NCBI GenBank assembly: GCA_944800085.1
Contig: CALYLO010000012.1
Span: 1 to 64,000 of the forward strand
Direction of reading: 5' to 3'
Length of the DNA: 64,000 bases
From: Paenibacillus melissococcoides
Lineage (GTDB): Bacteria > Bacillota > Bacilli > Paenibacillales > Paenibacillaceae
Position 1 is the stretch's first letter; the number at the start of each line of letters is the position of its first letter. The notes under the pieces are model-generated. The model was not told the origin of the DNA. It did no database searches and worked only from the letters and a program-made list of their open reading frames with translations. A program made the translations under genes and the position numbers. Positions 44,175-52,693 of the stretch are shown here, piece by piece.

Positions 44175-44518
44175 TAGGATTCTCTCCCTTCGCTGTTCCC
44201 GCTATCCTCGCGGTTCGGAGTCGACAGCTTCATGCCGATGATCCCGGTCAGCAGCACGAGCAGGAACGTAATCTGCAGCCCGTTGAACGCTTCCCCCAGA
44301 TAGATGCTGGCCGCATACGTGCCGATCGTGCCGATGCCGACGAATACGGTATAGGCGATGGCGACGTTCAGCCTCCGGTAGGACTGGATAAGCAACAGGT
44401 AGCTGACCGTAATGAGTATGATAACGCCGATCCATTCCCATGTCGTTGATGCGTACTTCAGGCCGGAAGCCCACACAATCTCCATTAAGGCGGCGACAAG
44501 AACAAGCAGCCAAGCCAT
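44174..44518 (-). CDS. SMR-family multidrug/guanidinium exporter subunit (first gene)
   Basis: The start is ATG 44518, seven bases after AGGAGG on the reverse strand. The ORF extends upstream, but this start gives the standard SMR start MAWLLVLVAALMEIVWASGL with Glu13. The 114-residue product has four helices and AIAYTVFVGIGTIGTYAASI (signature). The tail SGNSEGRES is polar. It is translated first and coupled to the partner at 44174. A dyad at 44660-44676 suggests control by a TetR-type repressor; I found no guanidine riboswitch in the leader. Confidence 0.85.
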   Translation of the reverse strand: MAWLLVLVAALMEIVWASGLKYASTTWEWIGVIILITVSYLLLIQSYRRLNVAIAYTVFVGIGTIGTYAASIYLGEAFNGLQITFLLVLLTGIIGMKLSTPNREDSGNSEGRES

Positions 44519-44659
44519 AATAAAACCTCCTGTTATCTTACATGATGCCAATGCAGCGGGCCATTCATGCCTGAGAATGGTTTACTGCATGGAACGCTTA
44601 ATGAAGGCAGATGGCCTCTCCTGGTCAGTGAGGATAACTCGGAAGTGCCTTCATCATCA

Positions 44660-44676
44660 AATGACTGACTGTCATT
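44660..44676. promoter_or_regulatory. dyad operator candidate before SMR pair
   Basis: AATGAC-TGACT-GTCATT is a perfect inverted repeat, 142 bases before the first SMR start. Short dyads with TGAC/GTCA arms are typical TetR-family operators in front of SMR genes. No TetR gene is in this window next to it. Confidence 0.45.
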
Positions 44677-44874
44677 CATTTTACATCAACATTGATTTTT
44701 CGTAAAGGCCATCCCCGAATCTAAGCTGTTCCTCTGCGGGATTCAGGCCTTCTCTTGTCCAAAAGAGGCTGAAAATGGGTAAGACTAAAGAGAGTCGAGG
44801 AATATAAACGCCCATCGGCTTGGCAATATAATGAATAAGTTGTTCTTTCCTTGCCCATTATAGAGGCTGGATAC

Positions 44875-44903
44875 TTGCAAGTTGCTCGATTATTCGATAG
44901 AAT
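44875..44903 (+). promoter_or_regulatory. sigma-A promoter of cggR-gapA operon
   Basis: -35 TTGCAA (44875-44880), 17-base spacer, -10 TAGAAT (44898-44903). It is followed immediately by the CggR operator at 44908, so repressor bound there blocks elongation or promoter clearance. Confidence 0.85.
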
Positions 44904-44907
44904 AATG

Positions 44908-44947
44908 GTGGGACACAAATCGTTGCGATGGGACGTTTTTGGTCCAA
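44908..44947 (+). promoter_or_regulatory. CggR operator
   Basis: GGGAC occurs at 44910-44914 and 44930-44934, exactly 20 bases apart, and GGAC-GTTTTTG-GTCC (44931-44945) forms a dyad with a seven-base centre. The B. subtilis CggR operator, as I recall it, has the same 20-base direct-repeat spacing and seven-base dyad centre. It lies between the promoter and the cggR start. Confidence 0.8.
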
Positions 44948-44977
44948 TGGTTGGTTACGGAGCAGGAGTGGAGAGAA

Positions 44978-46033
44978 ATGCGTGATTGGTTACAATTACA
45001 GAAACGACTGCTGCCCGAACTCATCGAACTGTTGAAGAAGCGTTATACCATCCTGCATCAGATCATGTTGTCCGACTGTATTGGCAGGAGGACGCTCGCC
45101 ACGTCATTGCAGATAACCGAGCGCGTGCTGCGCGCGGAGACGGACCTGCTGAAGGCGCAGGGTCTGATCGAGATCGACAGCATGGGCATGCGCATCAGCG
45201 AAGAAGGCAGGCAGCTTGTCCGCCAGTTGGAGCCCTTGATGGGCGAACTGCTCGGCATGCGCCATCTGGAGGAGAGCCTCCGTCAAGCCTTCGGACTGAG
45301 TCAGGTCATCGTCGTGCCCGGCGATTCGGATGTGTCGCCCGCCGTGAAGGATGAATTGGGCACGGCAGCTTGCAGCGCTCTCAGCAGCGTCATGGGCAAG
45401 GAAGATGTGGTCGCGGTGACCGGCGGCTCCACATTGGCTGCGGTGGCAGATCAATTGACGAGCGCCACACCATGGAAGGGCAACTGGTTCGTACCGGCCC
45501 GAGGGGGGCTGGGCGAGAGCCTGGAATATCAGGCGAATACGATTGCCTCGACGATGGCCAAGCGCGTAGGAGCTCAATACCGGCTGCTTCATGTACCCGA
45601 TCAATTGAGCGAAGAAGCGTACCAATCGTTGAAGCAGGAGCCCAATATTCAGGAGATTCTGCGGGTGATCCGGCAAGCGCGTATCGTCGTGCATGGCATC
45701 GGAGACGCCCAAGTGATGGCTGCGCGCCGGAAGGTGGACGAAGCCACGCGGGAAGAATTGAAGCGCCAGGGAGCTGTCGCCGAAGCGCTGGGGTATTACT
45801 TCGACCGGGATGGCCGCGTCGTACATACAATGTTGTCTCTGGGCCTGCGCCTGGAGGACATTACGCGTACCGAAGTGGTAATCGCCATTGCAGGCGGGAA
45901 GAGCAAGGGCGAAGCCATTGCCGCCGTGCTGCGCCACGGGCATGAAGACATTCTGGTCATCGATGAAGCGGCAGCGGTTGAAGTATTGAAGCATAGTGGT
46001 CTCGATGTGCCTACGGGCCGTCTTGAGCAATAA
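44978..46033 (+). CDS. cggR: central glycolytic genes regulator
   Basis: The start is ATG 44978 behind AGGAG/GGAGAG; the ORF is open to TTG 44939, but family alignment begins at RDWLQLQKRLLPELIELLKK. The 351-residue repressor has an N-terminal winged helix (LLPELIELLKKRYTILH, RRTLATSLQITERVLRAETD, LLKAQGLIEI) and a SorC/DeoR-type sugar-phosphate-binding domain (VVAVTGGSTLAAVADQLTS, FVPARGGLGESLEYQANTIA, VVHGIGDAQVMAARRKV). In B. subtilis CggR is relieved by fructose-1,6-bisphosphate. Here it is the first gene of its own operon and 35 bases from gapA. Confidence 0.95.
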   Translation: MRDWLQLQKRLLPELIELLKKRYTILHQIMLSDCIGRRTLATSLQITERVLRAETDLLKAQGLIEIDSMGMRISEEGRQLVRQLEPLMGELLGMRHLEESLRQAFGLSQVIVVPGDSDVSPAVKDELGTAACSALSSVMGKEDVVAVTGGSTLAAVADQLTSATPWKGNWFVPARGGLGESLEYQANTIASTMAKRVGAQYRLLHVPDQLSEEAYQSLKQEPNIQEILRVIRQARIVVHGIGDAQVMAARRKVDEATREELKRQGAVAEALGYYFDRDGRVVHTMLSLGLRLEDITRTEVVIAIAGGKSKGEAIAAVLRHGHEDILVIDEAAAVEVLKHSGLDVPTGRLEQ

Positions 46034-46068
46034 AAATCAAATCTACTTAGGAAATGGGAGGAATCATC

Positions 46069-47103
46069 ATGGTGAAAGTGGGTATTAACGGCTTTGGCCG
46101 AATTGGTCGTAACGTGTTCCGTGCAGCTCTGGGCAATCCTGAAGTCGAAGTGGTCGCAATCAACGATCTGACAGACGTCAAAACACTGGCTCATTTGTTG
46201 AAATATGACACGACTCACGGCAAACTGGACGCTACAGTAGAAGCGAAAGAAGGCGCGCTTGTCGTTAACGGCAAAGAAGTGAAAGTCTTCGCTGAGCGCA
46301 ACCCTGAGAACCTGCCATGGGGCGCTAACGGCGTTGAAATCGTCGTTGAGTCGACAGGTATCTTCACAGCGAAAGAAAAAGCTGAAATGCACTTGAAAGG
46401 CGGCGCGAAGAAAGTTATCATCTCCGCACCGGCTACAAACGAAGATATCACGATCGTCATGGGCGTTAACGAAGATAAATACGATGCTGCTAACCACACC
46501 ATCATTTCGAACGCTTCTTGCACAACGAACTGCTTGGCTCCATTCGCGAAAGTGTTGAACGACAAGTTCGGCATCGTGAAAGGCATGATGACGACCGTTC
46601 ACTCTTACACCAATGACCAAAACGTGCTTGACCTGCCGCACAAAGATATGCGCCGTGCTCGCGCAGCTGCCGAGAACATCATTCCTTCCACTACAGGCGC
46701 TGCAAAAGCGGTCAGCTTGGTATTGCCTGAGCTGAAAGGCAAATTGAACGGTATGGCTATGCGCGTTCCTACGCCTAACGTATCCGTAACGGACCTGGTC
46801 GTTGAACTGTCCAAAAACGTAACGGTTGAAGAAGTGAATGCTGCCCTCAAAGAAGCGGCTAACGGCCCGCTGAAAGGCATCATGAACTATTCCGAAGAGC
46901 CGCTCGTATCTAGCGACTACAACGGCGACCCAGCTTCTTCCACAATCGACGCGCTGTCGACGATGGTTGTAGGCGACAATATGGTAAAAGTCGTATCCTG
47001 GTATGACAATGAGTGGGGCTACTCCAACCGCGTTGTCGACCTGGCATCTTTTATCGCAAAAAAGGCCTGTAATCGCATAGCATTGACAATCAAAGAGGAG
47101 TAA
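46069..47103 (+). CDS. gapA: glyceraldehyde-3-phosphate dehydrogenase, glycolytic
   Basis: ATG 46069 is preceded by GGGAGG (46056-46061). The 344-residue enzyme has the NAD-binding start VKVGINGFGRIGRNVFRAAL, Asp in AINDLTD (NAD-specific type), catalytic Cys151 in SNASCTTNCLAPFAK, and SWYDNEWGYSNRVVDL. It oxidises glyceraldehyde-3-phosphate to 1,3-bisphosphoglycerate. The end is odd: after FIAKK the frame adds CNRIALTIKEE-type residues. Adding one A to the run at 47058-47063 gives AKKGL and a stop at 47070-47072, the normal family ending. So the last 12 or so residues are likely an artefact or a recent mutation. Codon use is strongly biased as in highly expressed genes. Confidence 0.97.
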   Translation: MVKVGINGFGRIGRNVFRAALGNPEVEVVAINDLTDVKTLAHLLKYDTTHGKLDATVEAKEGALVVNGKEVKVFAERNPENLPWGANGVEIVVESTGIFTAKEKAEMHLKGGAKKVIISAPATNEDITIVMGVNEDKYDAANHTIISNASCTTNCLAPFAKVLNDKFGIVKGMMTTVHSYTNDQNVLDLPHKDMRRARAAAENIIPSTTGAAKAVSLVLPELKGKLNGMAMRVPTPNVSVTDLVVELSKNVTVEEVNAALKEAANGPLKGIMNYSEEPLVSSDYNGDPASSTIDALSTMVVGDNMVKVVSWYDNEWGYSNRVVDLASFIAKKACNRIALTIKEE

Positions 47104-47124
47104 CCGCAAGGGCTCCTCTTTGAT
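47089..47124 (+). promoter_or_regulatory. perfect 12-bp hairpin after gapA, no U run
   Basis: ATCAAAGAGGAG (47089-47100) pairs with CTCCTCTTTGAT (47113-47124), loop of 12. No T run follows, so it is not a normal terminator. With gapA ending at 47072 it would lie 17 bases after the stop. In Bacillus the cggR-gapA messenger is cut and stabilised by structures; this may be a stability or partial-termination element between gapA and the distal genes. Confidence 0.6.
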
Positions 47125-47510
47125 CCATGCATACGTGCGCGTACGGCATATCGAGAACCTGACCGAACAGATACAAGAACGAATAGAGAAGCCGGATATG
47201 AACGTACAGATCCGGCGCCGCACGATAGATAGAGACGCTTCCTGCCAGGCCCGTCCGCGGGCCGGGACAGGGAGGAAGGGCTGGAGAGCGCCCATAAACG
47301 ATTCCATAAAGGAATATGAACTGAACCGTACAAGATATTAATATAGATAGAGAACGATTAGATTAGAAAGAGACAGAACCGAAAGACATACAGAAGCGAA
47401 GCTGCCGCGGCAGCACCGCATACCGGACAGAGAACAGAACCGTATGGAGCCGGTGAACGCAGGCTTCTCGCAGAGAGGCCCGTTCATACGAGTGATAGGA
47501 GGAACGCGAG
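47125..47510 (+). other. gapA-pgk gap, purine-rich leader
   Basis: This stretch of nearly 390 bases has many AGAACnGA, AGAGA and GAACAG words and no credible gene. The frame 47120-47341 has no ribosome site and no family character. AGGAGG at 47498-47503 serves pgk. It may hold an internal promoter or an mRNA-processing region; TATTAATATAGATAG at 47336-47350 is the only AT-rich box. Confidence 0.4.
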
Positions 47511-48692
47511 ATGAACAAGAAAAGCGTGCGTGACATCGATGTAAAAGGCAAGCGCGTATTTGTGCGGGTTGACTTCAATGTGCCGCTGGAAGACGGCAAG
47601 ATTACCGATGACACCCGGATTCGCGAGACATTGCCTACGATTCAGTATTTGGTGGAGCAAGGCGCCAAGATTATTTTGGCGAGCCACCTGGGACGTCCGA
47701 AAGGCGAGGTGGTCGAGTCGATGCGTCTGACGCCTGCGGCGAATCGTCTGAGCGAGCTGCTCGGCAAACCGGTCAAGAAGCTGGACGAATCGATCGGCGA
47801 GCAGGTGCAAGCGGAGATCAACCGCATGAACGACGGCGACATTGTCGTACTGGAGAACGTTCGCTTCCACAAAGGCGAAGAGAAGAACGAGCCGGAACTG
47901 GCAAAGGCGTTCGCAGCGCTTGCGGACGTGTATGTGAACGACGCATTCGGTGCCGCGCACCGGGCGCATGCTTCGACCGAGGGCATCGCGCATCATCTGC
48001 CAGCCGTATCCGGCCTGCTGATGGAGAAGGAACTGTCGGTATTGGGCAAAGCGTTGTCCAATCCGGAACGTCCGTTCACTTCGATTATCGGCGGCTCCAA
48101 AGTCAAAGACAAAATCGACGTCATCAACAAAATGCTGGAAATCTCGGACAACGTCATTATCGGCGGCGGTCTGGCTTACACATTCTTCAAGGCGCAAGGC
48201 TATGAGATCGGCCAATCGCTGTGCGACAACGAGAAGCTCGATGTCGCGCTCGGCTTCATCGAGAAGGCGAAGCAGCTCGGGAAGAATTTCTACCTGCCTG
48301 TCGATATCGTCGTGTCGGATGACTTCAGCGCCGATGCCAACACGAAGGTGGTCTCGGTCGACGAGATCCCGGCGGATTGGGAAGGCATTGACATCGGGCC
48401 GAAGACGTGCGAGATCTATGCGGATGTCATCAAAAACTCCAAGCTGATCGTATGGAACGGACCAATGGGCGTGTTCGAGATCGAACCGTTCTCTCACGGA
48501 ACGCGCGCGGTCGCTCAAGCTTGCGCAGAGACCGAAGGTTATACGGTCATCGGCGGCGGCGATTCGGCGGCGGCGGTAGAGAAATTCCATCTGAAAGACA
48601 AGATGGATCATATCTCGACCGGCGGCGGCGCGTCCCTCGAATTCATGGAAGGCAAGCAATTGCCTGGCGTAGTGGCATTGAACGATAAGTAA
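47511..48692 (+). CDS. pgk: phosphoglycerate kinase
   Basis: ATG 47511 follows AGGAGG (47498-47503). The 393-residue enzyme has RVFVRVDFNVPLEDGKITDD and SHLGRPKGEVVESM in the N-lobe, FGAAHRAHASTEGIAH, and the nucleotide-site end VIGGGDSAAAVEKFHLKDK, STGGGASLEFMEGKQLPG. It makes ATP from 1,3-bisphosphoglycerate in the cytoplasm. It is the third gene of the glycolytic operon. Normal length, no lesion. 60 bases separate it from tpiA. Confidence 0.98.
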   Translation: MNKKSVRDIDVKGKRVFVRVDFNVPLEDGKITDDTRIRETLPTIQYLVEQGAKIILASHLGRPKGEVVESMRLTPAANRLSELLGKPVKKLDESIGEQVQAEINRMNDGDIVVLENVRFHKGEEKNEPELAKAFAALADVYVNDAFGAAHRAHASTEGIAHHLPAVSGLLMEKELSVLGKALSNPERPFTSIIGGSKVKDKIDVINKMLEISDNVIIGGGLAYTFFKAQGYEIGQSLCDNEKLDVALGFIEKAKQLGKNFYLPVDIVVSDDFSADANTKVVSVDEIPADWEGIDIGPKTCEIYADVIKNSKLIVWNGPMGVFEIEPFSHGTRAVAQACAETEGYTVIGGGDSAAAVEKFHLKDKMDHISTGGGASLEFMEGKQLPGVVALNDK

Positions 48693-48752
48693 GGAAGTGA
48701 AGCGGCAGCGGCGTTCCCGCCGCTTCTGCTGTGCAGAAGGAGTTGAGCTTGC

Positions 48753-49505
48753 GTGAGACAACCGATTATTGCAGGGAACTGGAAAATGTTCAAAACGGTG
48801 CCGGAAGCCGTCGCTTTCATTCAAGAAGTGAAAGGGAAGGCGGAAGTGGAAGGCGTGGAAAGCGTCATCTGCGCACCGTTCACGAACTTGCCGGCTTTGG
48901 TGGAAGCGGCGAAAGGCACGTCCATCAAAATTGGCGCGCAGAACCTTCATTTTGAAGATTCGGGCGCATTCACCGGGGAAATCAGCGGCGCCATGCTGAA
49001 AGACCTCGGCGTACAATATGTCATTATCGGTCACTCCGAGCGCCGCGCGTACTTCGCGGAGACGGACGAGATCGTGAACAAAAAGATGCATGCCGCATTC
49101 CGGCATGGGCTGACGCCTATCGTCTGCGTCGGCGAGTCGCTGGAAGAGCGCGAAGCCGGCAAGACGAATGACGTGTGCAAAGTGCAGACGGAAGCGGCGT
49201 TCCAAGGCTTGTCCGCCGAGCAGGCGAAGAGCGTCGTCATCGCTTATGAGCCAATCTGGGCGATCGGCACGGGCAAATCTTCGACGGCTCAGGATGCGAA
49301 TGACTCGATCAGCTACATCCGCAGCGTCGTGGCCGGCTTGTACAATGAGGAAGTGGCGCAAGCGGTCCGCATCCAGTACGGCGGAAGCGTGAAGCCAGAG
49401 AATGTTCGCGAATATATGGCAGCGAGCGATATTGACGGCGCATTGGTAGGCGGCGCCAGCTTGCAGCCGGGTTCGTACATTCAACTGGTGGAAGGGGCGA
49501 AGTAA
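48753..49505 (+). CDS. tpiA: triosephosphate isomerase
   Basis: The start is GTG 48753 after AAGGAG (48737-48742). The 250-residue enzyme has RQPIIAGNWKMFKT (Lys11 region), the catalytic His in VIIGHSERRAYFAE, Glu in VIAYEPIWAIGTGKSSTAQD, and RIQYGGSVKPENVREYMA with the phosphate loop VGGASL. It interconverts dihydroxyacetone phosphate and glyceraldehyde-3-phosphate. The stop is one base before the gpmI start, so translation is coupled. Confidence 0.98.
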   Translation: MRQPIIAGNWKMFKTVPEAVAFIQEVKGKAEVEGVESVICAPFTNLPALVEAAKGTSIKIGAQNLHFEDSGAFTGEISGAMLKDLGVQYVIIGHSERRAYFAETDEIVNKKMHAAFRHGLTPIVCVGESLEEREAGKTNDVCKVQTEAAFQGLSAEQAKSVVIAYEPIWAIGTGKSSTAQDANDSISYIRSVVAGLYNEEVAQAVRIQYGGSVKPENVREYMAASDIDGALVGGASLQPGSYIQLVEGAK

Positions 49506-49506
49506 G

Positions 49507-51048
49507 ATGTCTGCACCTAGACCTGTAGCTCTGATTATTATGGACGGCTTCGGATTGCGCGACGTGACGGAAGGCAATGCTGTCGCGCAGGCGAAGAAGC
49601 CGAATTACGATCGATATATGAGCATGTACCCGCATACGACGCTCACCGCTTGCGGTGAAGCGGTCGGTCTGCCGGAAGGCCAGATGGGCAACTCCGAGGT
49701 CGGCCATCTGAACATCGGCGCGGGGCGCATCGTGTATCAGGATCTGACCCGGATTACGAAATCGATTCGCGAAGGGGAATTCTTCGAGAACGAAACGCTG
49801 CTCGGGGCCGTCAATCATGCGAAAGAAAACGGCACGGCGCTTCATCTGTACGGCCTGCTGTCGGACGGTGGCGTGCACAGCCATATCGACCATACGCTCG
49901 CGATGCTGGAATTGGCCGCGAAGTCCGGATTGACGAAGGTCTATGTTCATGCCTTCCTCGATGGCCGCGACGTGGCGCCGGACAGCGCAATCGGTTATAT
50001 CGAGCGCCTGCAGGCGAAAATCGACGAGCTTGGCGTCGGCCGCATCGCAACGGTGCAAGGCCGTTACTATGCGATGGACCGCGATAAGCGCTGGGAGCGG
50101 ACAGAGAAGTCGTACCGCGCGATGGTATACGGCGACGGGCCGAAATACCGCGATCCGGTGCAAGCCGTGAAGGAATCGTACGAGCAGTCGGTATTCGACG
50201 AATTCGTCATGCCGACGGTGATCGTCGACGAGAATAACGAGCCGGTCGGCCTCGTGCGCGACAACGACGCGGTCGTGTTCTCGAACTTCCGTCCGGACCG
50301 GGCGATTCAATTGTCCCAGGTGTTCACGAACGAAGATTTCCGCGGCTTCGACCGGGGAGAGCGTCACCCGAAAAACCTGTACTTCGTCTGCTTGACGCTG
50401 TTCGCGGAGACCGTCGGGGGATTCGTGGCGTACAAGCCGAAGGAGCTTGACAATACGCTTGGCGAAGTGCTTGTTCAGCATGGCAAGAAGCAGCTTCGCA
50501 TCGCCGAGACGGAGAAGTATCCGCACGTGACGTTCTTCTTCAGCGGCGGCCGCGACGTCGAGCTTCCAGGCGAGAAGCGCGTTCTGATCGCTTCGCCTAA
50601 GGTCGCGACCTACGACCTGAAGCCGGAAATGAGCGCGTATGAGGTAGCGGAAGCGGCTGTGCGCGAGATTGAATCGGATGTGCACGACACGATTATTCTG
50701 AACTTCGCCAACCCGGATATGGTCGGGCACAGCGGCAAGCTGGAGCCGACAATCAAGGCGGTCGAGGCGACGGATGAATGCATGGGCCGCGTCGTCGAAG
50801 CGGTATTGGCCAAGGGCGGCGTCTGCCTCATTACGGCGGATCACGGCAATGCCGATATGGTGTTCGACGAGGAAGGCCGTCCGTTCACGGCGCATACGAC
50901 CAATCCGGTGCCGTTCATCGTTACGGACAAGAACGTCGATCTGCGCGAAGGCGGCATTCTGGCCGATATCGCGCCGACGATTCTCGATCTGATGCAGCTT
51001 CCGAAGCCGGAAGAAATGACCGGGACTTCGTTAATTGACAAGAAATAA
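49507..51048 (+). CDS. gpmI: 2,3-bisphosphoglycerate-independent phosphoglycerate mutase
   Basis: ATG 49507 immediately follows tpiA. The 513-residue Mn-dependent enzyme has the metal Asp in LIIMDGFGLR, the phospho-Ser in GQMGNSEVGHLNIGAGR (Ser63), the insert domain LYGLLSDGGVHSHIDH with VHAFLDGRDVAP, and the metal ligands NFANPDMVGHSGKLE and LITADHGNADMV. It converts 3-phosphoglycerate to 2-phosphoglycerate. Mn and pH sensitivity of the family in spore formers is known. Intact; 58 bases to eno. Confidence 0.98.
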   Translation: MSAPRPVALIIMDGFGLRDVTEGNAVAQAKKPNYDRYMSMYPHTTLTACGEAVGLPEGQMGNSEVGHLNIGAGRIVYQDLTRITKSIREGEFFENETLLGAVNHAKENGTALHLYGLLSDGGVHSHIDHTLAMLELAAKSGLTKVYVHAFLDGRDVAPDSAIGYIERLQAKIDELGVGRIATVQGRYYAMDRDKRWERTEKSYRAMVYGDGPKYRDPVQAVKESYEQSVFDEFVMPTVIVDENNEPVGLVRDNDAVVFSNFRPDRAIQLSQVFTNEDFRGFDRGERHPKNLYFVCLTLFAETVGGFVAYKPKELDNTLGEVLVQHGKKQLRIAETEKYPHVTFFFSGGRDVELPGEKRVLIASPKVATYDLKPEMSAYEVAEAAVREIESDVHDTIILNFANPDMVGHSGKLEPTIKAVEATDECMGRVVEAVLAKGGVCLITADHGNADMVFDEEGRPFTAHTTNPVPFIVTDKNVDLREGGILADIAPTILDLMQLPKPEEMTGTSLIDKK

Positions 51049-51106
51049 TCAATACCGCTATTGTGAAAGCTAAGAAGATGAATGAATGACAAAGGAGATG
51101 TATCCC

Positions 51107-52393
51107 ATGACGATGATTATGGACGTATACGCACGCGAAGTGCTTGATTCCCGCGGCAACCCTACAGTAGAAGTCGAAGTAAAGCTTGAGTCCGGCGGCT
51201 TCGGCCATGCGATCGTGCCATCCGGCGCATCGACAGGCGCGCATGAAGCGGTTGAGCTTCGCGACGGCGACAAAGGCCGTTACCTCGGCAAAGGCGTAGA
51301 AAACGCCGTGAAAAACGTGAACGAAATTATCGCTCCTGAAATTATCGGCATGGACGCGCTCGATCAAGTCCTGATCGACCGCACCATGATCGAATTGGAC
51401 GGCACGCCGAACAAAGGCAAGCTGGGCGCGAACGCCATCCTGGCGGTATCGATGGCGGTAGCCCGCGCAGCGGCGCATGCGCTTGACATGCCTCTCTACA
51501 CGTACCTGGGCGGATTCAATGCGAAGCAGCTGCCTGTGCCGATGATGAACATCGTGAACGGCGGCGCGCATGCGGACAACAACGTCGACGTGCAAGAGTT
51601 CATGGTTCTGCCTGTAGGCGCTCCGAACTTCAAAGAAGCGCTTCGCATGGGTGCGGAAATTTTCCATAACCTGAAATCGGTCTTGAAATCCAAAGGTCTG
51701 AACACGGCGGTAGGCGACGAAGGCGGCTTCGCTCCGAACCTGAGCTCCAACGAAGAAGCGATCACGACGATCATCGAAGCGATCGAAAAAGCAGGCTACA
51801 AGCCAGGCCAAGACGTATTCCTCGGCATGGACGTCGCTTCCACCGAGTTTTACAAAGACGGCAAATATACGCTGGAAGGCGAAGGAAAATCCTTCACTTC
51901 CGCCGAGTTCGTAGACTTGCTCGCATCTTGGGTAGAGAAATATCCAATCATCACGATCGAAGACGGCTGCGCCGAAGACGATTGGGATGGCTGGAAATTG
52001 CTCACTGACAAGCTGGGCGGCAAAGTGCAGCTCGTGGGCGACGACTTGTTCGTCACGAACACCGAGCGTCTGGCTACCGGTATCGAAAAAGGCATCGGCA
52101 ACTCCATCTTGATCAAAGTGAACCAAATCGGTACGCTGACCGAAACGTTCGACGCGATCGAAATGGCGAAGCGCGCAGGCTACACGGCGGTTATCTCCCA
52201 CCGTTCCGGCGAGTCCGAAGACAGCACGATTGCTGACATCGCCGTGGCAACGAATGCGGGTCAAATCAAAACGGGCGCACCTTCCCGTACGGATCGCGTA
52301 GCGAAGTACAACCAATTGCTCCGCATCGAGGACAACCTGGGCACAACTGCACGCTACGATGGACTGAAGTCGTTCTACAACCTGAAGAAATAA
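51107..52393 (+). CDS. eno: enolase
   Basis: The start is ATG 51107, 11 bases after AAAGGAG (51090-51096); the earlier in-frame ATG 51086 would include the ribosome site. The 428-residue enzyme has AREVLDSRGNPTVEVEVKL, PSGASTGAHEAVELRDGD, GANAILAVSMAVARAAA, VGDEGGFAPNLSSNEEA, the metal and catalytic set VFLGMDVASTEFY, IIIEDG-like ITIEDGCAEDDWDGW (Cys where Leu is common), LIKVNQIGTLTET and SHRSGESEDSTIAD. It makes phosphoenolpyruvate and also joins the RNA degradosome-like complex. Last gene of the operon; a strong terminator follows. Confidence 0.98.
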   Translation: MTMIMDVYAREVLDSRGNPTVEVEVKLESGGFGHAIVPSGASTGAHEAVELRDGDKGRYLGKGVENAVKNVNEIIAPEIIGMDALDQVLIDRTMIELDGTPNKGKLGANAILAVSMAVARAAAHALDMPLYTYLGGFNAKQLPVPMMNIVNGGAHADNNVDVQEFMVLPVGAPNFKEALRMGAEIFHNLKSVLKSKGLNTAVGDEGGFAPNLSSNEEAITTIIEAIEKAGYKPGQDVFLGMDVASTEFYKDGKYTLEGEGKSFTSAEFVDLLASWVEKYPIITIEDGCAEDDWDGWKLLTDKLGGKVQLVGDDLFVTNTERLATGIEKGIGNSILIKVNQIGTLTETFDAIEMAKRAGYTAVISHRSGESEDSTIADIAVATNAGQIKTGAPSRTDRVAKYNQLLRIEDNLGTTARYDGLKSFYNLKK

Positions 52394-52430
52394 GACAAGC
52401 CGATCAAGCAAGCGGTACGTCTAAGCAAAG

Positions 52431-52458
52431 CCGGACTCCTGAGGGGGTCCGGTTTTTT
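52431..52458 (+). terminator. terminator of the glycolytic operon
   Basis: CCGGAC (52431-52436) pairs with GTCCGG (52447-52452), followed by TTTTTT. It is 38 bases after the eno stop. Confidence 0.9.
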
Positions 52459-52693
52459 GTTGTGCATGAAGAGCAGGATGTCCGATCGAAATGTTAGGCG
52501 GTGTTCTAAAGTTGTCCTAAATCCAAAGTTCAGGCATATGCTGGATCTGAGGCTAGTTTTTCCATTTGCCTCTTGCGATGAGGGTTGCGGTGTGGATATG
52601 ATGTATATCAGCTACTATTCAATAAACAATACTGAGTGTTGATTATAACATATAGTATTGCAGAGCATTGCGATATGAAGGCAGGTGACGATA

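Noticed and set aside
44519..44720. Guanidine riboswitch before the SMR genes
   Set aside because: I could not find the conserved ykkC core or paired ACGR loops on the reverse strand; only a dyad operator is visible.
47089..47124. Intrinsic terminator after gapA
   Set aside because: The stem is perfect but no T run follows; kept as an RNA structure only.
47120..47341. 73-residue ORF between gapA and pgk
   Set aside because: Starts inside the hairpin, has no ribosome site, and its residues reflect the purine-rich leader.
47484..49577. 697-codon reverse-strand frame opposite pgk and tpiA
   Set aside because: Covers two certain genes on the other strand; composition is typical of antisense frames.
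49309..52411. Long reverse-strand frames opposite gpmI and eno (528 and 496 codons)
   Set aside because: Shadows of strongly biased codons in highly expressed glycolytic genes; no motif or start signal.
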